This document shows, piece by piece, positions 37,825 to 46,307 of a stretch of 51,843 nt of DNA; position 1 is the stretch's first letter; each line of letters opens with the position of its first letter. The stretch is taken from the NCBI RefSeq assembly GCF_001544135.1, contig NZ_BCPV01000027.1, forward strand, positions 1 through 51,843, in the 5' to 3' direction. Below the pieces are notes generated by a model. It saw nothing but the letters and a program-made list of their open reading frames with translations, was not told the DNA's origin and ran no database searches. The translations under genes were made by a program, and so were the position numbers. This DNA is from Geobacillus zalihae NBRC 101842. GTDB lineage: Bacteria; Bacillota; Bacilli; Bacillales; Anoxybacillaceae.

Positions 37825-38958
37825 TCATTCTGCGTTTCCTTTCCATGAAAAATAGTCGATTAAAAACGCGATGGCGCGGTCGATCGCTTCCTCGTTCGGA
37901 ACCAGTTTTGCATGGTGCAGCCCATATGGCGAATCAACACCGAGCCAAAACATAAATCCAGGAATTTCCGCCAACATATAGCCGAAATCTTCGCCAGTCA
38001 TCGCTTCTTTGCAACGGATCACATTCACGCCGCCGTGCGCCTTGGCAAACTTCATAAATTCCGCTGTCAGATCCGGATCATTGTACACTTCATGGTACAT
38101 GGCACCGTAATCGATGGATGTTTCACATTCGTACGCGACTTCAATGCCATGCACGATCGCTTCAATCCGCCGCTTCACCTTCTGCATCGCTGCAGTCGAC
38201 AGCGTCCGAATCGTTCCTTCGAGCCGGGCGTGCTCCGCAATGACGTTTTGCACCGTCCCGCCGGCAATTTTCCCGATCGTAATGACCGCGCTGTCAAGCG
38301 GATCGACGTTGCGGGCGACGATCGACTGCAGCTGCGTCACCAATGCGCAGGCGGCGACGACCATGTCATTCGCTAAATGCGGAAACGCCGCGTGGCCACC
38401 TCTTCCCTTCAAATCAATAAACAGCTCCGACGTATTGGCAAACAGCAACCCTTCTTTCGTTGCAATCGTACCGACTGGATATTCCGGCGCAATATGCAAG
38501 GCGACGATCATATCCGGCTTCCATTCCCGCATGATGTCGCTTTCTAACATTGGCTTTGCTCCGCCCGGTCCTTCCTCGGCCGGCTGGAACACAAACAGCA
38601 AATCATCTTCCAATGGATGATGAGCAAAATGGGTGAGCACGCCAAGAGCGATGCTCATATGCACATCGTGGCCGCACGCGTGCATGTGCCCTTCATGTTT
38701 CGACCGATACGGCAAGCCGGTCTCCTCGCGAATCGGCAGCCCGTCCATATCGGCGCGGTAGCCGATCGTTTTGCGCGGCGATGTTCCGTTGACTTTGACG
38801 AAAATCCCGGTTTTCCACGTCCGGACTTGAAGCCGCTCTTGCGGCAGGGACTGGATATAGCGAAGCAAATATTGCTGCGTCTTAAACTCCTGAAACCCAA
38901 GCTCCGGAATTTGATGCAAGTCGCGGCGAATGGCGACAAATGGGCTGATCGCAGACAT
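37825..38958 (-). CDS. dapL: N-acetyl-LL-diaminopimelate deacetylase
   Basis: A 377-residue M20D amidohydrolase (YkuR). Metal motifs: HACGHDVHM (~93-101), [11 protein letters not shown] and the C-terminal LHHAKL. It cleaves acetate from N-acetyl-LL-diaminopimelate, the last step of the acetylase route to meso-DAP and lysine before epimerisation. It follows dapH; a terminator-like hairpin lies between them. Ribosome site GGAGGAGA. Confidence 0.92.
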   Translation of the reverse strand: MSAISPFVAIRRDLHQIPELGFQEFKTQQYLLRYIQSLPQERLQVRTWKTGIFVKVNGTSPRKTIGYRADMDGLPIREETGLPYRSKHEGHMHACGHDVHMSIALGVLTHFAHHPLEDDLLFVFQPAEEGPGGAKPMLESDIMREWKPDMIVALHIAPEYPVGTIATKEGLLFANTSELFIDLKGRGGHAAFPHLANDMVVAACALVTQLQSIVARNVDPLDSAVITIGKIAGGTVQNVIAEHARLEGTIRTLSTAAMQKVKRRIEAIVHGIEVAYECETSIDYGAMYHEVYNDPDLTAEFMKFAKAHGGVNVIRCKEAMTGEDFGYMLAEIPGFMFWLGVDSPYGLHHAKLVPNEEAIDRAIAFLIDYFSWKGNAE

Positions 38959-38975
38959 CGTCTCTCCTCCATGGG

Positions 38976-39012
38976 TAAAAAAGCTGTCCTCGTGTGAAGG
39001 GACAGCTTTTAT
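38976..39012 (-). terminator. Terminator-like hairpin between dapH and dapL
   Basis: On the minus strand AAAAGCTGTCC, ten-base loop, GGACAGCTT and six T. It sits just after the dapH stop and before the dapL ribosome site, so it may let only part of the transcripts reach dapL. Confidence 0.75.
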
Positions 39013-39017
39013 GATGA

Positions 39018-39728
39018 TTATAATTGGCGAAGCTCCTGCTTAATCTCCGTTTTCGCCCGCGTTTGCTCGTCGATCTGCTTAATGACGCGCGCCGGCACGC
39101 CGGCCACGACCGTATACGGCGGCACGTCTTCGACAACAACGGCGCCGGCAGCCACAACCGCTCCTTTGCCGACCGTGACGCCTTCCAAAATAACGGCATT
39201 CGCTCCGACGAGCACATCGTCTTCAATGACGACCGGCTTGGCTGATGGCGGCTCGATCACGCCTGCCAACACCGCGCCGGCGCCGATATGGCAGTTTTTC
39301 CCGACCGTCGCCCGGCCGCCGAGCACCGCGTTCATGTCGATCATCGTTCCTTCGCCGACGACGGCGCCGATATTGATGACCGCTCCCATCATAATGACGG
39401 CGTTGTCGCCGATTTCGACATGGTCGCGGATGATAGCGCCCGGCTCAATGCGCGCCTTGATGCCTTTCAAATCCAAAAGCGGAATGGCCGAGTTGCGGCG
39501 GTCGTTCTCGACGACATAGTCCTCGATTTTGTCTTGATTCGCTTCGATTGCCGCTTGAATGTCTTGCCATTCGCCAAACACGACGCCGACGTTGCCGGTA
39601 ATAAACGTTTTCGCGCTTGAGCCGAAATCGATGCCTTCGAGATCCCCTTTTATGTATACTTTGACTGGTGTCGATTTTTTGCTGTTTTGAATAAAGGAAA
39701 TGATTTCATTGGCGTCCATCATCTTCAT
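39018..39728 (-). CDS. dapH: Tetrahydrodipicolinate N-acetyltransferase
   Basis: A 236-residue left-handed beta-helix acyltransferase (YkuQ). The N-terminal DapH_N domain (~1-85) precedes hexapeptide repeats of the form [IVL]GxxAx (~90-210; for example [20 protein letters not shown]). It acetylates tetrahydrodipicolinate with acetyl-CoA for DAP synthesis. AAAGGAGG precedes the ATG. A promoter is placed at 39764-39793. Confidence 0.96.
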   Translation of the reverse strand: MKMMDANEIISFIQNSKKSTPVKVYIKGDLEGIDFGSSAKTFITGNVGVVFGEWQDIQAAIEANQDKIEDYVVENDRRNSAIPLLDLKGIKARIEPGAIIRDHVEIGDNAVIMMGAVINIGAVVGEGTMIDMNAVLGGRATVGKNCHIGAGAVLAGVIEPPSAKPVVIEDDVLVGANAVILEGVTVGKGAVVAAGAVVVEDVPPYTVVAGVPARVIKQIDEQTRAKTEIKQELRQL

Positions 39729-39763
39729 GGGCGATATCCTCCTTTACACCTGTATTCTTTTTT

Positions 39764-39793
39764 ACTTTAGCAAAACAGAGATCATTGTGACAA
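39764..39793 (-). promoter_or_regulatory. Sigma-A promoter of dapH-dapL
   Basis: TTGTCA (39788-39793), 18-bp spacer, TAAAGT (39764-39769) on the minus strand. Confidence 0.65.
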
Positions 39794-39928
39794 GCACAAA
39801 TTCATCGAGCAAAATGCTGTAAATATCTTCTCGAAGGCTTGTACTTGCGGAAGTTGCCACGCAGCTTCCGAACTGATCAGCCAAAGCCAGCTGCTCTTGT
39901 TATTGCACACGATTACCTTTCTGCTCAT
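39782..39928 (-). CDS. Possible 48-residue ORF coupled to darB
   Basis: The ATG overlaps the darB stop codon (ATGA) and AGAGG lies seven bases upstream, an arrangement typical of translational coupling. The peptide (MSRKVIVCNNKSSWLWLISS ...) has several Trp and three Cys and matches nothing I know. Its stop overlaps the -35 box of the dapH promoter. It could be a real small gene or chance; B. subtilis has other genes in this place. Confidence 0.3.
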   Translation of the reverse strand: MSRKVIVCNNKSSWLWLISSEAAWQLPQVQAFEKIFTAFCSMNLCLSQ

Positions 39929-40398
39929 TGTTCAGCCTCTTTTCGGCCTAGCTTCCGGCCGCCATTAGGCCTGTGCAGCTGTTTATTCAGTTGCTTCAGT
40001 ACTTCCCGTCGAGTGAAAATGCCTGCAAAATAGCCGTCGTCATTTTCCACACACACGAACGGATGGTTGACAATAAGCCCCACTGCCTTCATCAGGCTGT
40101 CGTCAAGCCGCAGGCGCGGAATGTTTCGGTTCATCACTTCTTCGACCTTCATCGTCTCGAGACGTTCAAATTCGATGCGCTCCAATCCTAAAATTGCATC
40201 CATCATCATCGTCATGCTGATGAGCCCGTGAAGCTTATAAGATGTGTCCAATACCGGAATCGCCGAATAGCCGGTTTTCGTCAGGACGAGCAGCGCATGA
40301 TCCAAATAATTTCCCGGCTGCACATGCGCCACTTTATCCGCCGGAATCAGAAATGGCTTGACAGTCATTTGCATGAATTCATTGTGTTCCCATGTCAT
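39925..40398 (-). CDS. darB: Cyclic-di-AMP-binding CBS domain protein DarB
   Basis: A 157-residue protein with two CBS motifs (~15-70 and ~80-140; for example HALLVLTKTGYSAIPVLD and MKAVGLIVNHPFVCVEND). B. subtilis DarB (YkuL/CbpB) binds c-di-AMP; in its free form it stimulates the (p)ppGpp synthetase Rel and pyruvate carboxylase, and pyc lies in this window. I start at MTWEHNEF, nine bases after AAGGCGG, rather than at an ATG 33 codons earlier. Confidence 0.9.
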   Translation of the reverse strand: MTWEHNEFMQMTVKPFLIPADKVAHVQPGNYLDHALLVLTKTGYSAIPVLDTSYKLHGLISMTMMMDAILGLERIEFERLETMKVEEVMNRNIPRLRLDDSLMKAVGLIVNHPFVCVENDDGYFAGIFTRREVLKQLNKQLHRPNGGRKLGRKEAEQ

Positions 40399-40453
40399 GC
40401 CGATGTTCCGCCTTTCTTCTGCATCTTCTCCTCTCCACACTGTTATCATACCA

Positions 40454-40489
40454 TAAAAAAGACTATCGCTTCCTGCGATAGCGATAGTG
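40454..40489 (-). terminator. Terminator after the small gene at 40501
   Basis: ACTATCGC, TTCCT loop, GCGATAG-C-GATAGT, with six T on the minus strand. Confidence 0.7.
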
Positions 40490-40500
40490 CACAACAATTT

Positions 40501-40704
40501 TTATCCTTCCTCTTCCTCTGTCAACAGGCGGTCGTATAAACGCAACAGCTGCCGGTACCGGTGTTCATCGACCTCCTTGTCTCCGTTTTCGATATCCGCC
40601 AGCTCGGAGCGGATGAGCTCGAGTGCATATTGCTGGCTGAACAAAACGTCAAGCAATAACGCCGCTTCCTCGCCCGACAGCCTTGTCGGCAGCCGCTTCG
40701 TCAT
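40501..40704 (-). CDS. Small acidic hypothetical protein
   Basis: A 67-residue, helix-rich acidic protein (LSGEEAALLLDVLFSQQYAL, ending LLTEEEEG). I do not recognise it. I start at MTKRLP, seven bases after AAAGGGGG. It ends at its own terminator upstream of darB, so it is probably a single-gene unit. Confidence 0.6.
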   Translation of the reverse strand: MTKRLPTRLSGEEAALLLDVLFSQQYALELIRSELADIENGDKEVDEHRYRQLLRLYDRLLTEEEEG

Positions 40705-40854
40705 CTCCATTCCCCCTTTGCCTCTTCCGCTTCCATATATATTCGCCGGCAAAGGAAAAAAGTCATGGAAAAAACCGTCATTTCCAAGCGACCAAAAAAC
40801 GGTTTTCTCTCCTTAAAGCAGACAGATGCGTGATATTTTGTGCATGGCGGCCAT

Positions 40855-40888
40855 CAAAAAAGGTGTCCCGCCTTGTTGGGACACCTTC
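40855..40888 (-). terminator. Terminator after the small membrane protein gene
   Basis: AAGGTGTCCC, eight-base loop, GGGACACCTT with T-run on the minus strand. Confidence 0.85.
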
Positions 40889-40891
40889 CGT

Positions 40892-41125
40892 TCAATAATA
40901 TCGAAGCGCCAAATAACCGATGGCAAACACAGCAAGCAAGACGGCGAGCACATACGCAAGCAATATCGGGTTGCGCAAATAGGCATGCTCCTCGACCGTT
41001 TTCGGGATCGGCCCGTCAAGCTCTCCTTGCCAGCGCTGCTGGCGGCCGAGACGGACCGTATAGATAAATCCAATCACCGCAATCAATACAGAAAGGACAG
41101 ATAATACGAAAGTCAGCTGTGCCAT
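40892..41125 (-). CDS. Small two-helix membrane protein
   Basis: A 77-residue protein with membrane segments at the N-terminus (FVLSVLSVLIAVIGFIYTV) and the C-terminus (LLAYVLAVLLAVFAIGYLAL) joined by a polar loop. I do not recognise the family. I start at MAQLTF, after GAGGTGA, ten codons into the longest frame. It lies just downstream of ykuI. Confidence 0.6.
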   Translation of the reverse strand: MAQLTFVLSVLSVLIAVIGFIYTVRLGRQQRWQGELDGPIPKTVEEHAYLRNPILLAYVLAVLLAVFAIGYLALRYY

Positions 41126-41173
41126 ACGTTTCACCTCATGCTTACTTTGCCGCAATGAGGCGATTTTATGCAG

Positions 41174-42391
41174 TCAATAATGGGCGTCATGCTCAAACAA
41201 ATAGCTGTACGACAAGTCAATAAACAAGTAATGGCGCTCATCGATCGGATACGAATACGTCCGGATCGTTTCCCCTGTTTCAATATCCGTGTATAAATCG
41301 GACAAAATCCCTCTTCGGCGCGAGCGCATGCGAATAATGTTTTCCAAAAAATATGGGCGCCAGCTCCAGTTTTTCATATAATATTGCGGCTGAAGCTCCC
41401 ACCGGCCGCCGCGCTTGAACATATTGCCCGACTGCTGGAAGCCGTCCTCATCACAAACATAAATGCGGAAGCAAACATCGTCGAGCTCGCCGGCCAACAG
41501 GGAAATGAGCTCGTTAAAATCGGCGGCTTTTTTGTATTTGCCAAGCAGCGCGCTGATCCGCTGCTGAAACTGCTCAGCAATTTGATACAGCGTTTCAAGC
41601 TTTTTCTTTTCCTGCTGGATGAAGCGATGGCACTCTTGGCGGAGCAAGTCTTTCAACAAATCGCGCGGCACAACCTCAGGCGCCGGCTTGGCCAAATAAT
41701 ACCCTTGATAATAGCGGCCGCCATGCCGCCAAGCATACTGAAGCTGAAATGACGTTTCGATGTCCTCATACAGGAGCGTCGCTCCGATTTTGCGCGCCAA
41801 CAGCGAAATCGAGTGAACGATTTCCTGGTATGCTTGATGAACGGACGTTTTCCGCAATTCACGCAAATCGATTTTTAAAATGTCAGGCGACAAGACGCCG
41901 ATTCGCTCAAGATGAATGCTATGTTCGGCGATGTTGTCGACCGCCACTTTAACGCCGTATGTACGAAGATACGTCAATAAATGGCTGAGCTGATCGACGT
42001 CTCCCTTGAAATGCTGCTCGTTGATTTCCAAAACGATGCGGCTTAGCGCCAACCCTTTCGCTTCGTAGGTGAGAAGCAGCTGCAAAAACGACTCGCCGCG
42101 GTCAAGCATCAGCAAGTTGGCATCACGGTTTAAAAAAATGAGCAACGTTTGATCATCAAGCGACAGAAAATAGTCGAGCGCCTTTTTCGTAACCACATCA
42201 TCCACTTCGATGCGAAATTCTTCTGGAATGGTTTCATCGTGAAAAAACGGCCCAAGGCTGACCGGCCCTGTTTCCGTTTGAAACCGACCGAGCACTTCAT
42301 AGCCGACGACCCCATGCTCATCGGCGCTGAAAATCGGTTGATAGTGCGGAATCACTTGCGGCAAGTTGGCCATAACGTCTAATGCATCCAT
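41174..42391 (-). CDS. ykuI: EAL-domain protein YkuI
   Basis: A 405-residue protein: degenerate EAL domain (~15-250) and a C-terminal PAS-like YkuI_C domain (~270-400). The signature is YEVLGRF (EVL for EAL), with LEINEQ, VAVDNIAEH where active enzymes have DDFG, and KIDLREL. B. subtilis YkuI binds c-di-GMP but is reported to lack clear phosphodiesterase activity, so this is probably a sensor. I start at MDALDVM, after GAGGTGG; homologues begin there. Confidence 0.92.
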   Translation of the reverse strand: MDALDVMANLPQVIPHYQPIFSADEHGVVGYEVLGRFQTETGPVSLGPFFHDETIPEEFRIEVDDVVTKKALDYFLSLDDQTLLIFLNRDANLLMLDRGESFLQLLLTYEAKGLALSRIVLEINEQHFKGDVDQLSHLLTYLRTYGVKVAVDNIAEHSIHLERIGVLSPDILKIDLRELRKTSVHQAYQEIVHSISLLARKIGATLLYEDIETSFQLQYAWRHGGRYYQGYYLAKPAPEVVPRDLLKDLLRQECHRFIQQEKKKLETLYQIAEQFQQRISALLGKYKKAADFNELISLLAGELDDVCFRIYVCDEDGFQQSGNMFKRGGRWELQPQYYMKNWSWRPYFLENIIRMRSRRRGILSDLYTDIETGETIRTYSYPIDERHYLFIDLSYSYLFEHDAHY

Positions 42392-42427
42392 CGTGCCCAC
42401 CTCATTCCCATCGACCATCTTTGCCTT

Positions 42428-42433
42428 TATTAT
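42428..42433 (-). promoter_or_regulatory. Extended -10 promoter of ykuI
   Basis: TGCTATAAT on the minus strand, just downstream of a terminator. Confidence 0.55.
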
Positions 42434-42459
42434 AGCATAATTGCCCAATCGTTCCTGAC

Positions 42460-42498
42460 GTAAAAAAAGCGGCTCCCCTGACAGCAGGGAATCCGCTT
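42460..42498 (-). terminator. Terminator upstream of ykuI, probably that of fadH
   Basis: AAGCGGATTCCCTG, four-base loop, CAGGGGAGCCGCTT and seven T on the minus strand. The nearest complete upstream gene on this strand is fadH, about 330 bp away across an inserted element. Confidence 0.8.
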
Positions 42499-42608
42499 GT
42501 GACAAAAGCCGTTACGTGCAATGAGCCGGTTGCCCGCGATAAATGAAGAAATACCGCCTGCAATCCCTTTTGGGTGAGGACCATCTTTCTTTACGGCAAA
42601 TTTGAGTG

Positions 42609-42820
42609 AACTACCCACCACCTACGCTTCGCTTAGAGATGGGGGCTTCAAGCGACTTGTGTGTGTTCGCCGAACGGTAAGCCACACACAAGAACCCTTT
42701 ACGCTTCCCTTCGTTCCGAAGGTGTCCGTTCTAGCCATATTCTATCCTATTCGTTGGCTAACGCCAACCGAATTCATCTCCCACTTTCACTTCGTTTCAA
42801 AGTGGGAGACTTCTTTCGGA
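42609..42820 (+). mobile_element. IS200/IS605-derived non-autonomous element 2
   Basis: About 210 bp without genes. The right-end hairpin CTCCCACTT/AAGTGGGAG (42778-42808) is identical in its stem to that of the element at 19861-20254, and the left end begins alike (AACTACCC) with an imperfect hairpin ending TGGGGG. Inside are CTTGTGTGTG/CACACACAAG (~42656-42692) and GTTGGC/GCCAAC. It lies six bases past the fadH stop codon. Ends are within about 10 bp. Confidence 0.65.
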
Positions 42821-42826
42821 AAGATG

Positions 42827-43594
42827 TTAAAACGGCCGCCGGTTCAGCCATTGGCCGCCGTCGACTGTGATGCAAGCGCCGTTAATGTAAGCGGCTTCAT
42901 CCGAAAGCAAAAACGAGGCGACCGCCGCGATTTCTTCCGGCGTCCCGAGCCGCCCGAGCGGCACGCTTTCCAACGTCATCCGCTCCGCTTCCTCTGATTC
43001 CCAAAGCCGCTCCGCCCCGCCGGTCCGTTCGATCGGTCCGGGAGCGATCGCATTGACGCGGAAGCCGTACTTTTTCCCCCATTCCACAGCAAGCGTGCGC
43101 GTCATTGCCAGCACTCCAGCCTTGGCGCTCGCTGAATGAATGACCCCGGCGCCGGCATGCCAGGCATATGTCGCAACGATGTTGATAATGTTCCCTTTCA
43201 AGCCGAGCTGAATCCAGTAGTTGCCGACTTCCCGGCTGCAGTAAAACGTGCCGTTTAACACAATGTTAATGACGCTGTTCCAGCCGTTGATCGACAACTT
43301 TTCCGCCGGGCAAATGAAATTGCCCGCCGCATTGTTGATGAGGGCATCGATGCGGCCGAATTCCGCATCAGTCCGCTCCACCATGTGCGCCACTTGTTCC
43401 GGGTTGCGCACATCCATCGGGATCGTAAGCACTTTCCCTCCATCCGGCGCGGCGATTTCCCGCTTGGCCTCTTCGAGCGCCTCGGCCCGCCTTCCCGTAA
43501 TGACGACGTTGGCCCCCTCAGAAACAAACCGCTTCGCCATATATTTCCCCATTCCGCTCGACCCGCCGGTCACAATGATCACTTTTCCGTTCAT
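42827..43594 (-). CDS. fadH: 2,4-dienoyl-CoA reductase (short-chain dehydrogenase)
   Basis: A 255-residue SDR enzyme (YkuF). NADP site TGGSSGMGKYMA, NNAAGN motif and the substrate-side segment where bacterial/peroxisomal dienoyl-CoA reductases lack the usual Tyr (HSASAKAGVLAMTRTLAVEWG). It reduces dienoyl-CoA in the degradation of unsaturated fatty acids. The C-terminus (VDGGQWLNRRPF) looks complete despite the element inserted right behind it. Diverges from ykuE. Confidence 0.9.
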   Translation of the reverse strand: MNGKVIIVTGGSSGMGKYMAKRFVSEGANVVITGRRAEALEEAKREIAAPDGGKVLTIPMDVRNPEQVAHMVERTDAEFGRIDALINNAAGNFICPAEKLSINGWNSVINIVLNGTFYCSREVGNYWIQLGLKGNIINIVATYAWHAGAGVIHSASAKAGVLAMTRTLAVEWGKKYGFRVNAIAPGPIERTGGAERLWESEEAERMTLESVPLGRLGTPEEIAAVASFLLSDEAAYINGACITVDGGQWLNRRPF

Positions 43595-43679
43595 CCATTT
43601 CTCCTCCTAATGACTGATTACTCATTCATTTCTATCATATCATAAAATAGCGGAATATTCGAACATTATTGTTCCCCTA

Positions 43680-43709
43680 TTGTCCTTCTCTCCCCCTTTT
43701 CGTTATAAT
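43680..43709 (+). promoter_or_regulatory. Promoter of ykuE
   Basis: TTGTCC (43680-43685), 18-bp spacer, TATAAT (43704-43709). Confidence 0.6.
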
Positions 43710-43738
43710 AAAGCTACTTGTGAAAGGACGGCGAAACG

Positions 43739-44608
43739 ATGCACCATATCGAAACAACCAAACTAAGCCGGCGCGCCTTTTTGAAAAAGCTGGCGCGCAC
43801 AAGTTTCAGCGCAGCGCTGGCGATGGCAGCCGCCTCTGGCTACGCCCGCTGGATTGAGCCAGCCGAGCTGACCGTGACGCACCATGCACTGTCGCATCCG
43901 CTGATCCCAAAGTCGTTTGCCGGCGTCAAGCTGCTGCAGTTCAGTGATCTCCATCTCGGCCATTATTACGGCTTGGAACGCTTTTACCGCATCATGGGCC
44001 GCATCAACGAACTCGGGCCCGATCTCGTCGTATTCACAGGCGATCTGCTCCATGAGGCGAACCGGTATCCGCACGTCGACGCGGTCGCTGAGGCGTTGGC
44101 CGGCGTCCGCGCTCCTCTTGGGAAATTTTGTATTTACGGAAACCATGATCACGGCGGCTATGGAACAGATATTTACCGTCGATTGATGGAACGAGCCGGG
44201 TTCCGCGTTCTCGTCAATGAGCATGCACTCGTCCGGCGCGGCCACGGGGCGATCGCGATCGCCGGCAGCGACGATATGATGCTCGGACGCCCGGACTGGT
44301 CGAAAATGACGAACGGCATTCCGCGGGCGACATATACGATCGCCCTCGTTCATGAGCCGGACGGTGCCATTGAGGCTCGCCGCTTCCCTATTCACGTTCA
44401 ACTGTCTGGCCATAGCCACGGCGGGCAAATTCAGTTGCCGTTTATCGGGCCGCTTATCACGCCGCCGTTGTCTGAGCGGTATTATGAAGGGTTTTACCAC
44501 GTCGGCGGACTCTTGTTGTACGTCAACCGCGGCCTTGGCACGACGCGGGTGCCGCTTCGCTTCTTCGCTCCGCCGGAGTTGACCGTTTTTTCGCTTACCC
44601 CCGGCTAG
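43739..44608 (+). CDS. ykuE: Metallophosphoesterase YkuE with Tat signal
   Basis: A 289-residue calcineurin-like phosphoesterase. The N-terminus has a twin-arginine motif SRRAFLKK and hydrophobic stretch (~10-40). Metal motifs: SDLHLG, GDLLHE, GNHDHGG and GHSHGGQ. B. subtilis YkuE is a Tat-exported, wall-associated phosphoesterase. The substrate is unknown. Position beside fadH and ykyB agrees with B. subtilis. Confidence 0.93.
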   Translation: MHHIETTKLSRRAFLKKLARTSFSAALAMAAASGYARWIEPAELTVTHHALSHPLIPKSFAGVKLLQFSDLHLGHYYGLERFYRIMGRINELGPDLVVFTGDLLHEANRYPHVDAVAEALAGVRAPLGKFCIYGNHDHGGYGTDIYRRLMERAGFRVLVNEHALVRRGHGAIAIAGSDDMMLGRPDWSKMTNGIPRATYTIALVHEPDGAIEARRFPIHVQLSGHSHGGQIQLPFIGPLITPPLSERYYEGFYHVGGLLLYVNRGLGTTRVPLRFFAPPELTVFSLTPG

Positions 44609-44676
44609 AAGTAGGACAAACCGGCCAACAACGCTGCTTCCTATGTTATAATAGAAAGAAAAAAGGAGACATGCCG

Positions 44677-45111
44677 ATGAAACCGTTGCAATTGACGGTC
44701 GACAATATTGCCAAAGCGATTTTTACCGTCAACCGCCATGCGAAAACCGCGTTGAATCCTGCATTCCTTTATCTTCTAAAGAAAAAGGCGATTGAAAAGC
44801 TGCTCGAGGAGGGGAAGGCGAAAAAAGTGGGCCTCCATTTTTCCCGCAATCCGAAATACAGCCAACAACAATCCGACGTGCTTGTCGCCGTCGGCGACTA
44901 CTACTTCCACATCCCACCGACAAAACAAGATTTCGCCGCCCTTCCGCACCTTGGCGCTCTCAACGATTCATACCGCAACCCTCCAGCTCGGATGCCGCTG
45001 TCAGAGGCAAAAGCCATTCTCATGGCCTACACCGGATTAAAAGAAAAGCCGGAACAAAAGCCGAAACGGCTGACAAAACCCGTATTTAAACGACTCGGCG
45101 ACCGCTATTAA
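44677..45111 (+). CDS. ykyB: YkyB family protein
   Basis: A 144-residue basic protein of unknown function; VDNIAKAIFTVNRHAKTA and GLHFSRNPKYSQQQSDVLV are characteristic. I start at MKPLQL (44677), eight bases after AAAGGAG; an ATG two codons earlier is too close to that site. An extended -10 (TGTTATAAT) lies at 44645-44652. Its stop codon is inside the terminator stem. Confidence 0.88.
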   Translation: MKPLQLTVDNIAKAIFTVNRHAKTALNPAFLYLLKKKAIEKLLEEGKAKKVGLHFSRNPKYSQQQSDVLVAVGDYYFHIPPTKQDFAALPHLGALNDSYRNPPARMPLSEAKAILMAYTGLKEKPEQKPKRLTKPVFKRLGDRY

Positions 45112-45128
45112 GCGGACGCCTGTTTTTT
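45097..45128 (+). terminator. Terminator of ykyB
   Basis: GGCG-A-CCGCT, ATTA loop, AGCGG-A-CGCC, then TGTTTTTT; the stem contains the stop codon. The stretch 45129-45298 that follows holds no gene I can support. Confidence 0.75.
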
Positions 45129-45298
45129 CAACAAGGGGGGCATCTTAGCACCGAGCCGGCAGCAGAAACATCGATCTCTCTTTTGTTTCACCCTGTTTTT
45201 TCACCAATCCTAAAAATACCCGAACTCCAAAATGTGTAAAGTGGCAGCGCTCAATATAGGGACATGTTCATCCTTCTGCTGATGACGAATTTTTTTGT

Positions 45299-45442
45299 GG
45301 CTCTTCACCAAAAGTTGTACTTGATTTTTTCTGAACATACCCTATTTACGCTTGTGAGGGAAAATCAACAAATCAGTGATTTTTGCACATCTTTGTGCAG
45401 GAAACCGTATTGCTTGTCAAGTACATGTTGTGGTGAAGAGCC
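45299..45442 (+). mobile_element. ISL3-type MITE, copy 1
   Basis: 144 bp with terminal inverted repeats: GGCTCTTCACCAAAAGTTGT on the left and, inward from the right, GGCTCTTCACCACAACATGT. GGCTCTTC ends are typical of the ISL3 family. A second copy of exactly the same length lies inverted at 51616-51759. Flanking 8-mers differ (TTTTTTGT and AATATCCG), so there is no target duplication here. Confidence 0.8.
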
Positions 45443-46307
45443 AATATCCGTAAGGCTTCTCCGTTTGAGGAAAAACAGGATTGAGCCGCCTTCCCTGTTC
45501 AATCACCAGTCCTCTAAAGGAGCACAAATGCTGCTTGAGCCTCTCCGCTTCAAGCGGCATGCCGATTTCCGCCATCGCCTTGAGCGCGCGAACGCGAAGC
45601 TCCAACTCATCGGATGCCAACAGCTCCAGCAAAAACGACCGCTCCTCGCGCCGGCGGATGCCGATCATATCCACGAACGCGCATTTCCCCGCCCGCGTCA
45701 GCTCATCAAATCGCTGTTCCACCTGTCGAAGCAGCCGCTCGCTCATATGGCCAAAAATAACTCGGTACGCAAACTCGGTCAATTCATATTTCGGCTCAAG
45801 CACGTAGGCCACCACTGAGCTATAGTCAAATCGGGCGAAAATCGTCAACAGTTTTGCTTCTTCTCCTCTCGTCACCCGGTCGGAGAGGTACAACCGCTCC
45901 ATCTCCGGCAGCATCGCCTTCATCTGCAAATCCTCGATCAGAAACAGTGCGTTCATCCGCTCGCTCCAATCCCGGCTTGACAACCGGCGGCGCAGCCATC
46001 CTTGAAAATGCTTTTCCGCCAATGTTCGGATTCTCTCCTGCACCTTTTCTCCTTTCAAGAGCGAAGCGAAATGGTCAAGAAGCTCCATCATCGCCTCACG
46101 CTCAAGCGGCGAAGACGGCAACGGCAGCTCTTCCTCTTCGCCGAGCACATAACGAAACAGCGGAAGATGGAACCGCTTCTTCAAAACCCTGATCTCTGCC
46201 TGGCGTCTATTTTCCCTCCATTTTCGCACCACCAAATAGAGAAAGAGGTTTACTAACAGTGCAAGGAAAACAATCGTTGCGGCTAAGGCAGAAAAAAGCG
46301 CCATCAC
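45417..46307 (-). CDS. HEAT-repeat-like membrane protein, C-terminus altered by a MITE
   Basis: A 296-residue protein: an N-terminal membrane helix (ALAATIVFLALLVNLFLYLVV) and a helical-repeat cytosolic part (~80-270), for example LLELLASDELELRVRALKAM, resembling HEAT repeats. Its start overlaps the stop of the upstream GGDEF gene (ATGA), so both should act together, perhaps in c-di-GMP-linked envelope or polysaccharide functions. The last eight residues are encoded by the MITE, so the natural C-terminus, and perhaps further operon genes, are missing. Confidence 0.7.
   Translation of the reverse strand: MMALFSALAATIVFLALLVNLFLYLVVRKWRENRRQAEIRVLKKRFHLPLFRYVLGEEEELPLPSSPLEREAMMELLDHFASLLKGEKVQERIRTLAEKHFQGWLRRRLSSRDWSERMNALFLIEDLQMKAMLPEMERLYLSDRVTRGEEAKLLTIFARFDYSSVVAYVLEPKYELTEFAYRVIFGHMSERLLRQVEQRFDELTRAGKCAFVDMIGIRRREERSFLLELLASDELELRVRALKAMAEIGMPLEAERLKQHLCSFRGLVIEQGRRLNPVFPQTEKPYGYWLFTTTCT

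Noticed and set aside
42430-42621. Minus-strand frame reading SLKFAVKKDGPHPKGIAG and onward
   Set aside because: It looks somewhat protein-like, but it begins inside the IS605-like element and runs through a strong terminator and the ykuI promoter, so it is at best a decayed fragment.
45264-45818. Frames crossing the MITE copies that give the same translated segment at 45 and 51 kb
   Set aside because: The repeated peptide only reflects the duplicated MITE sequence; there is no start signal.
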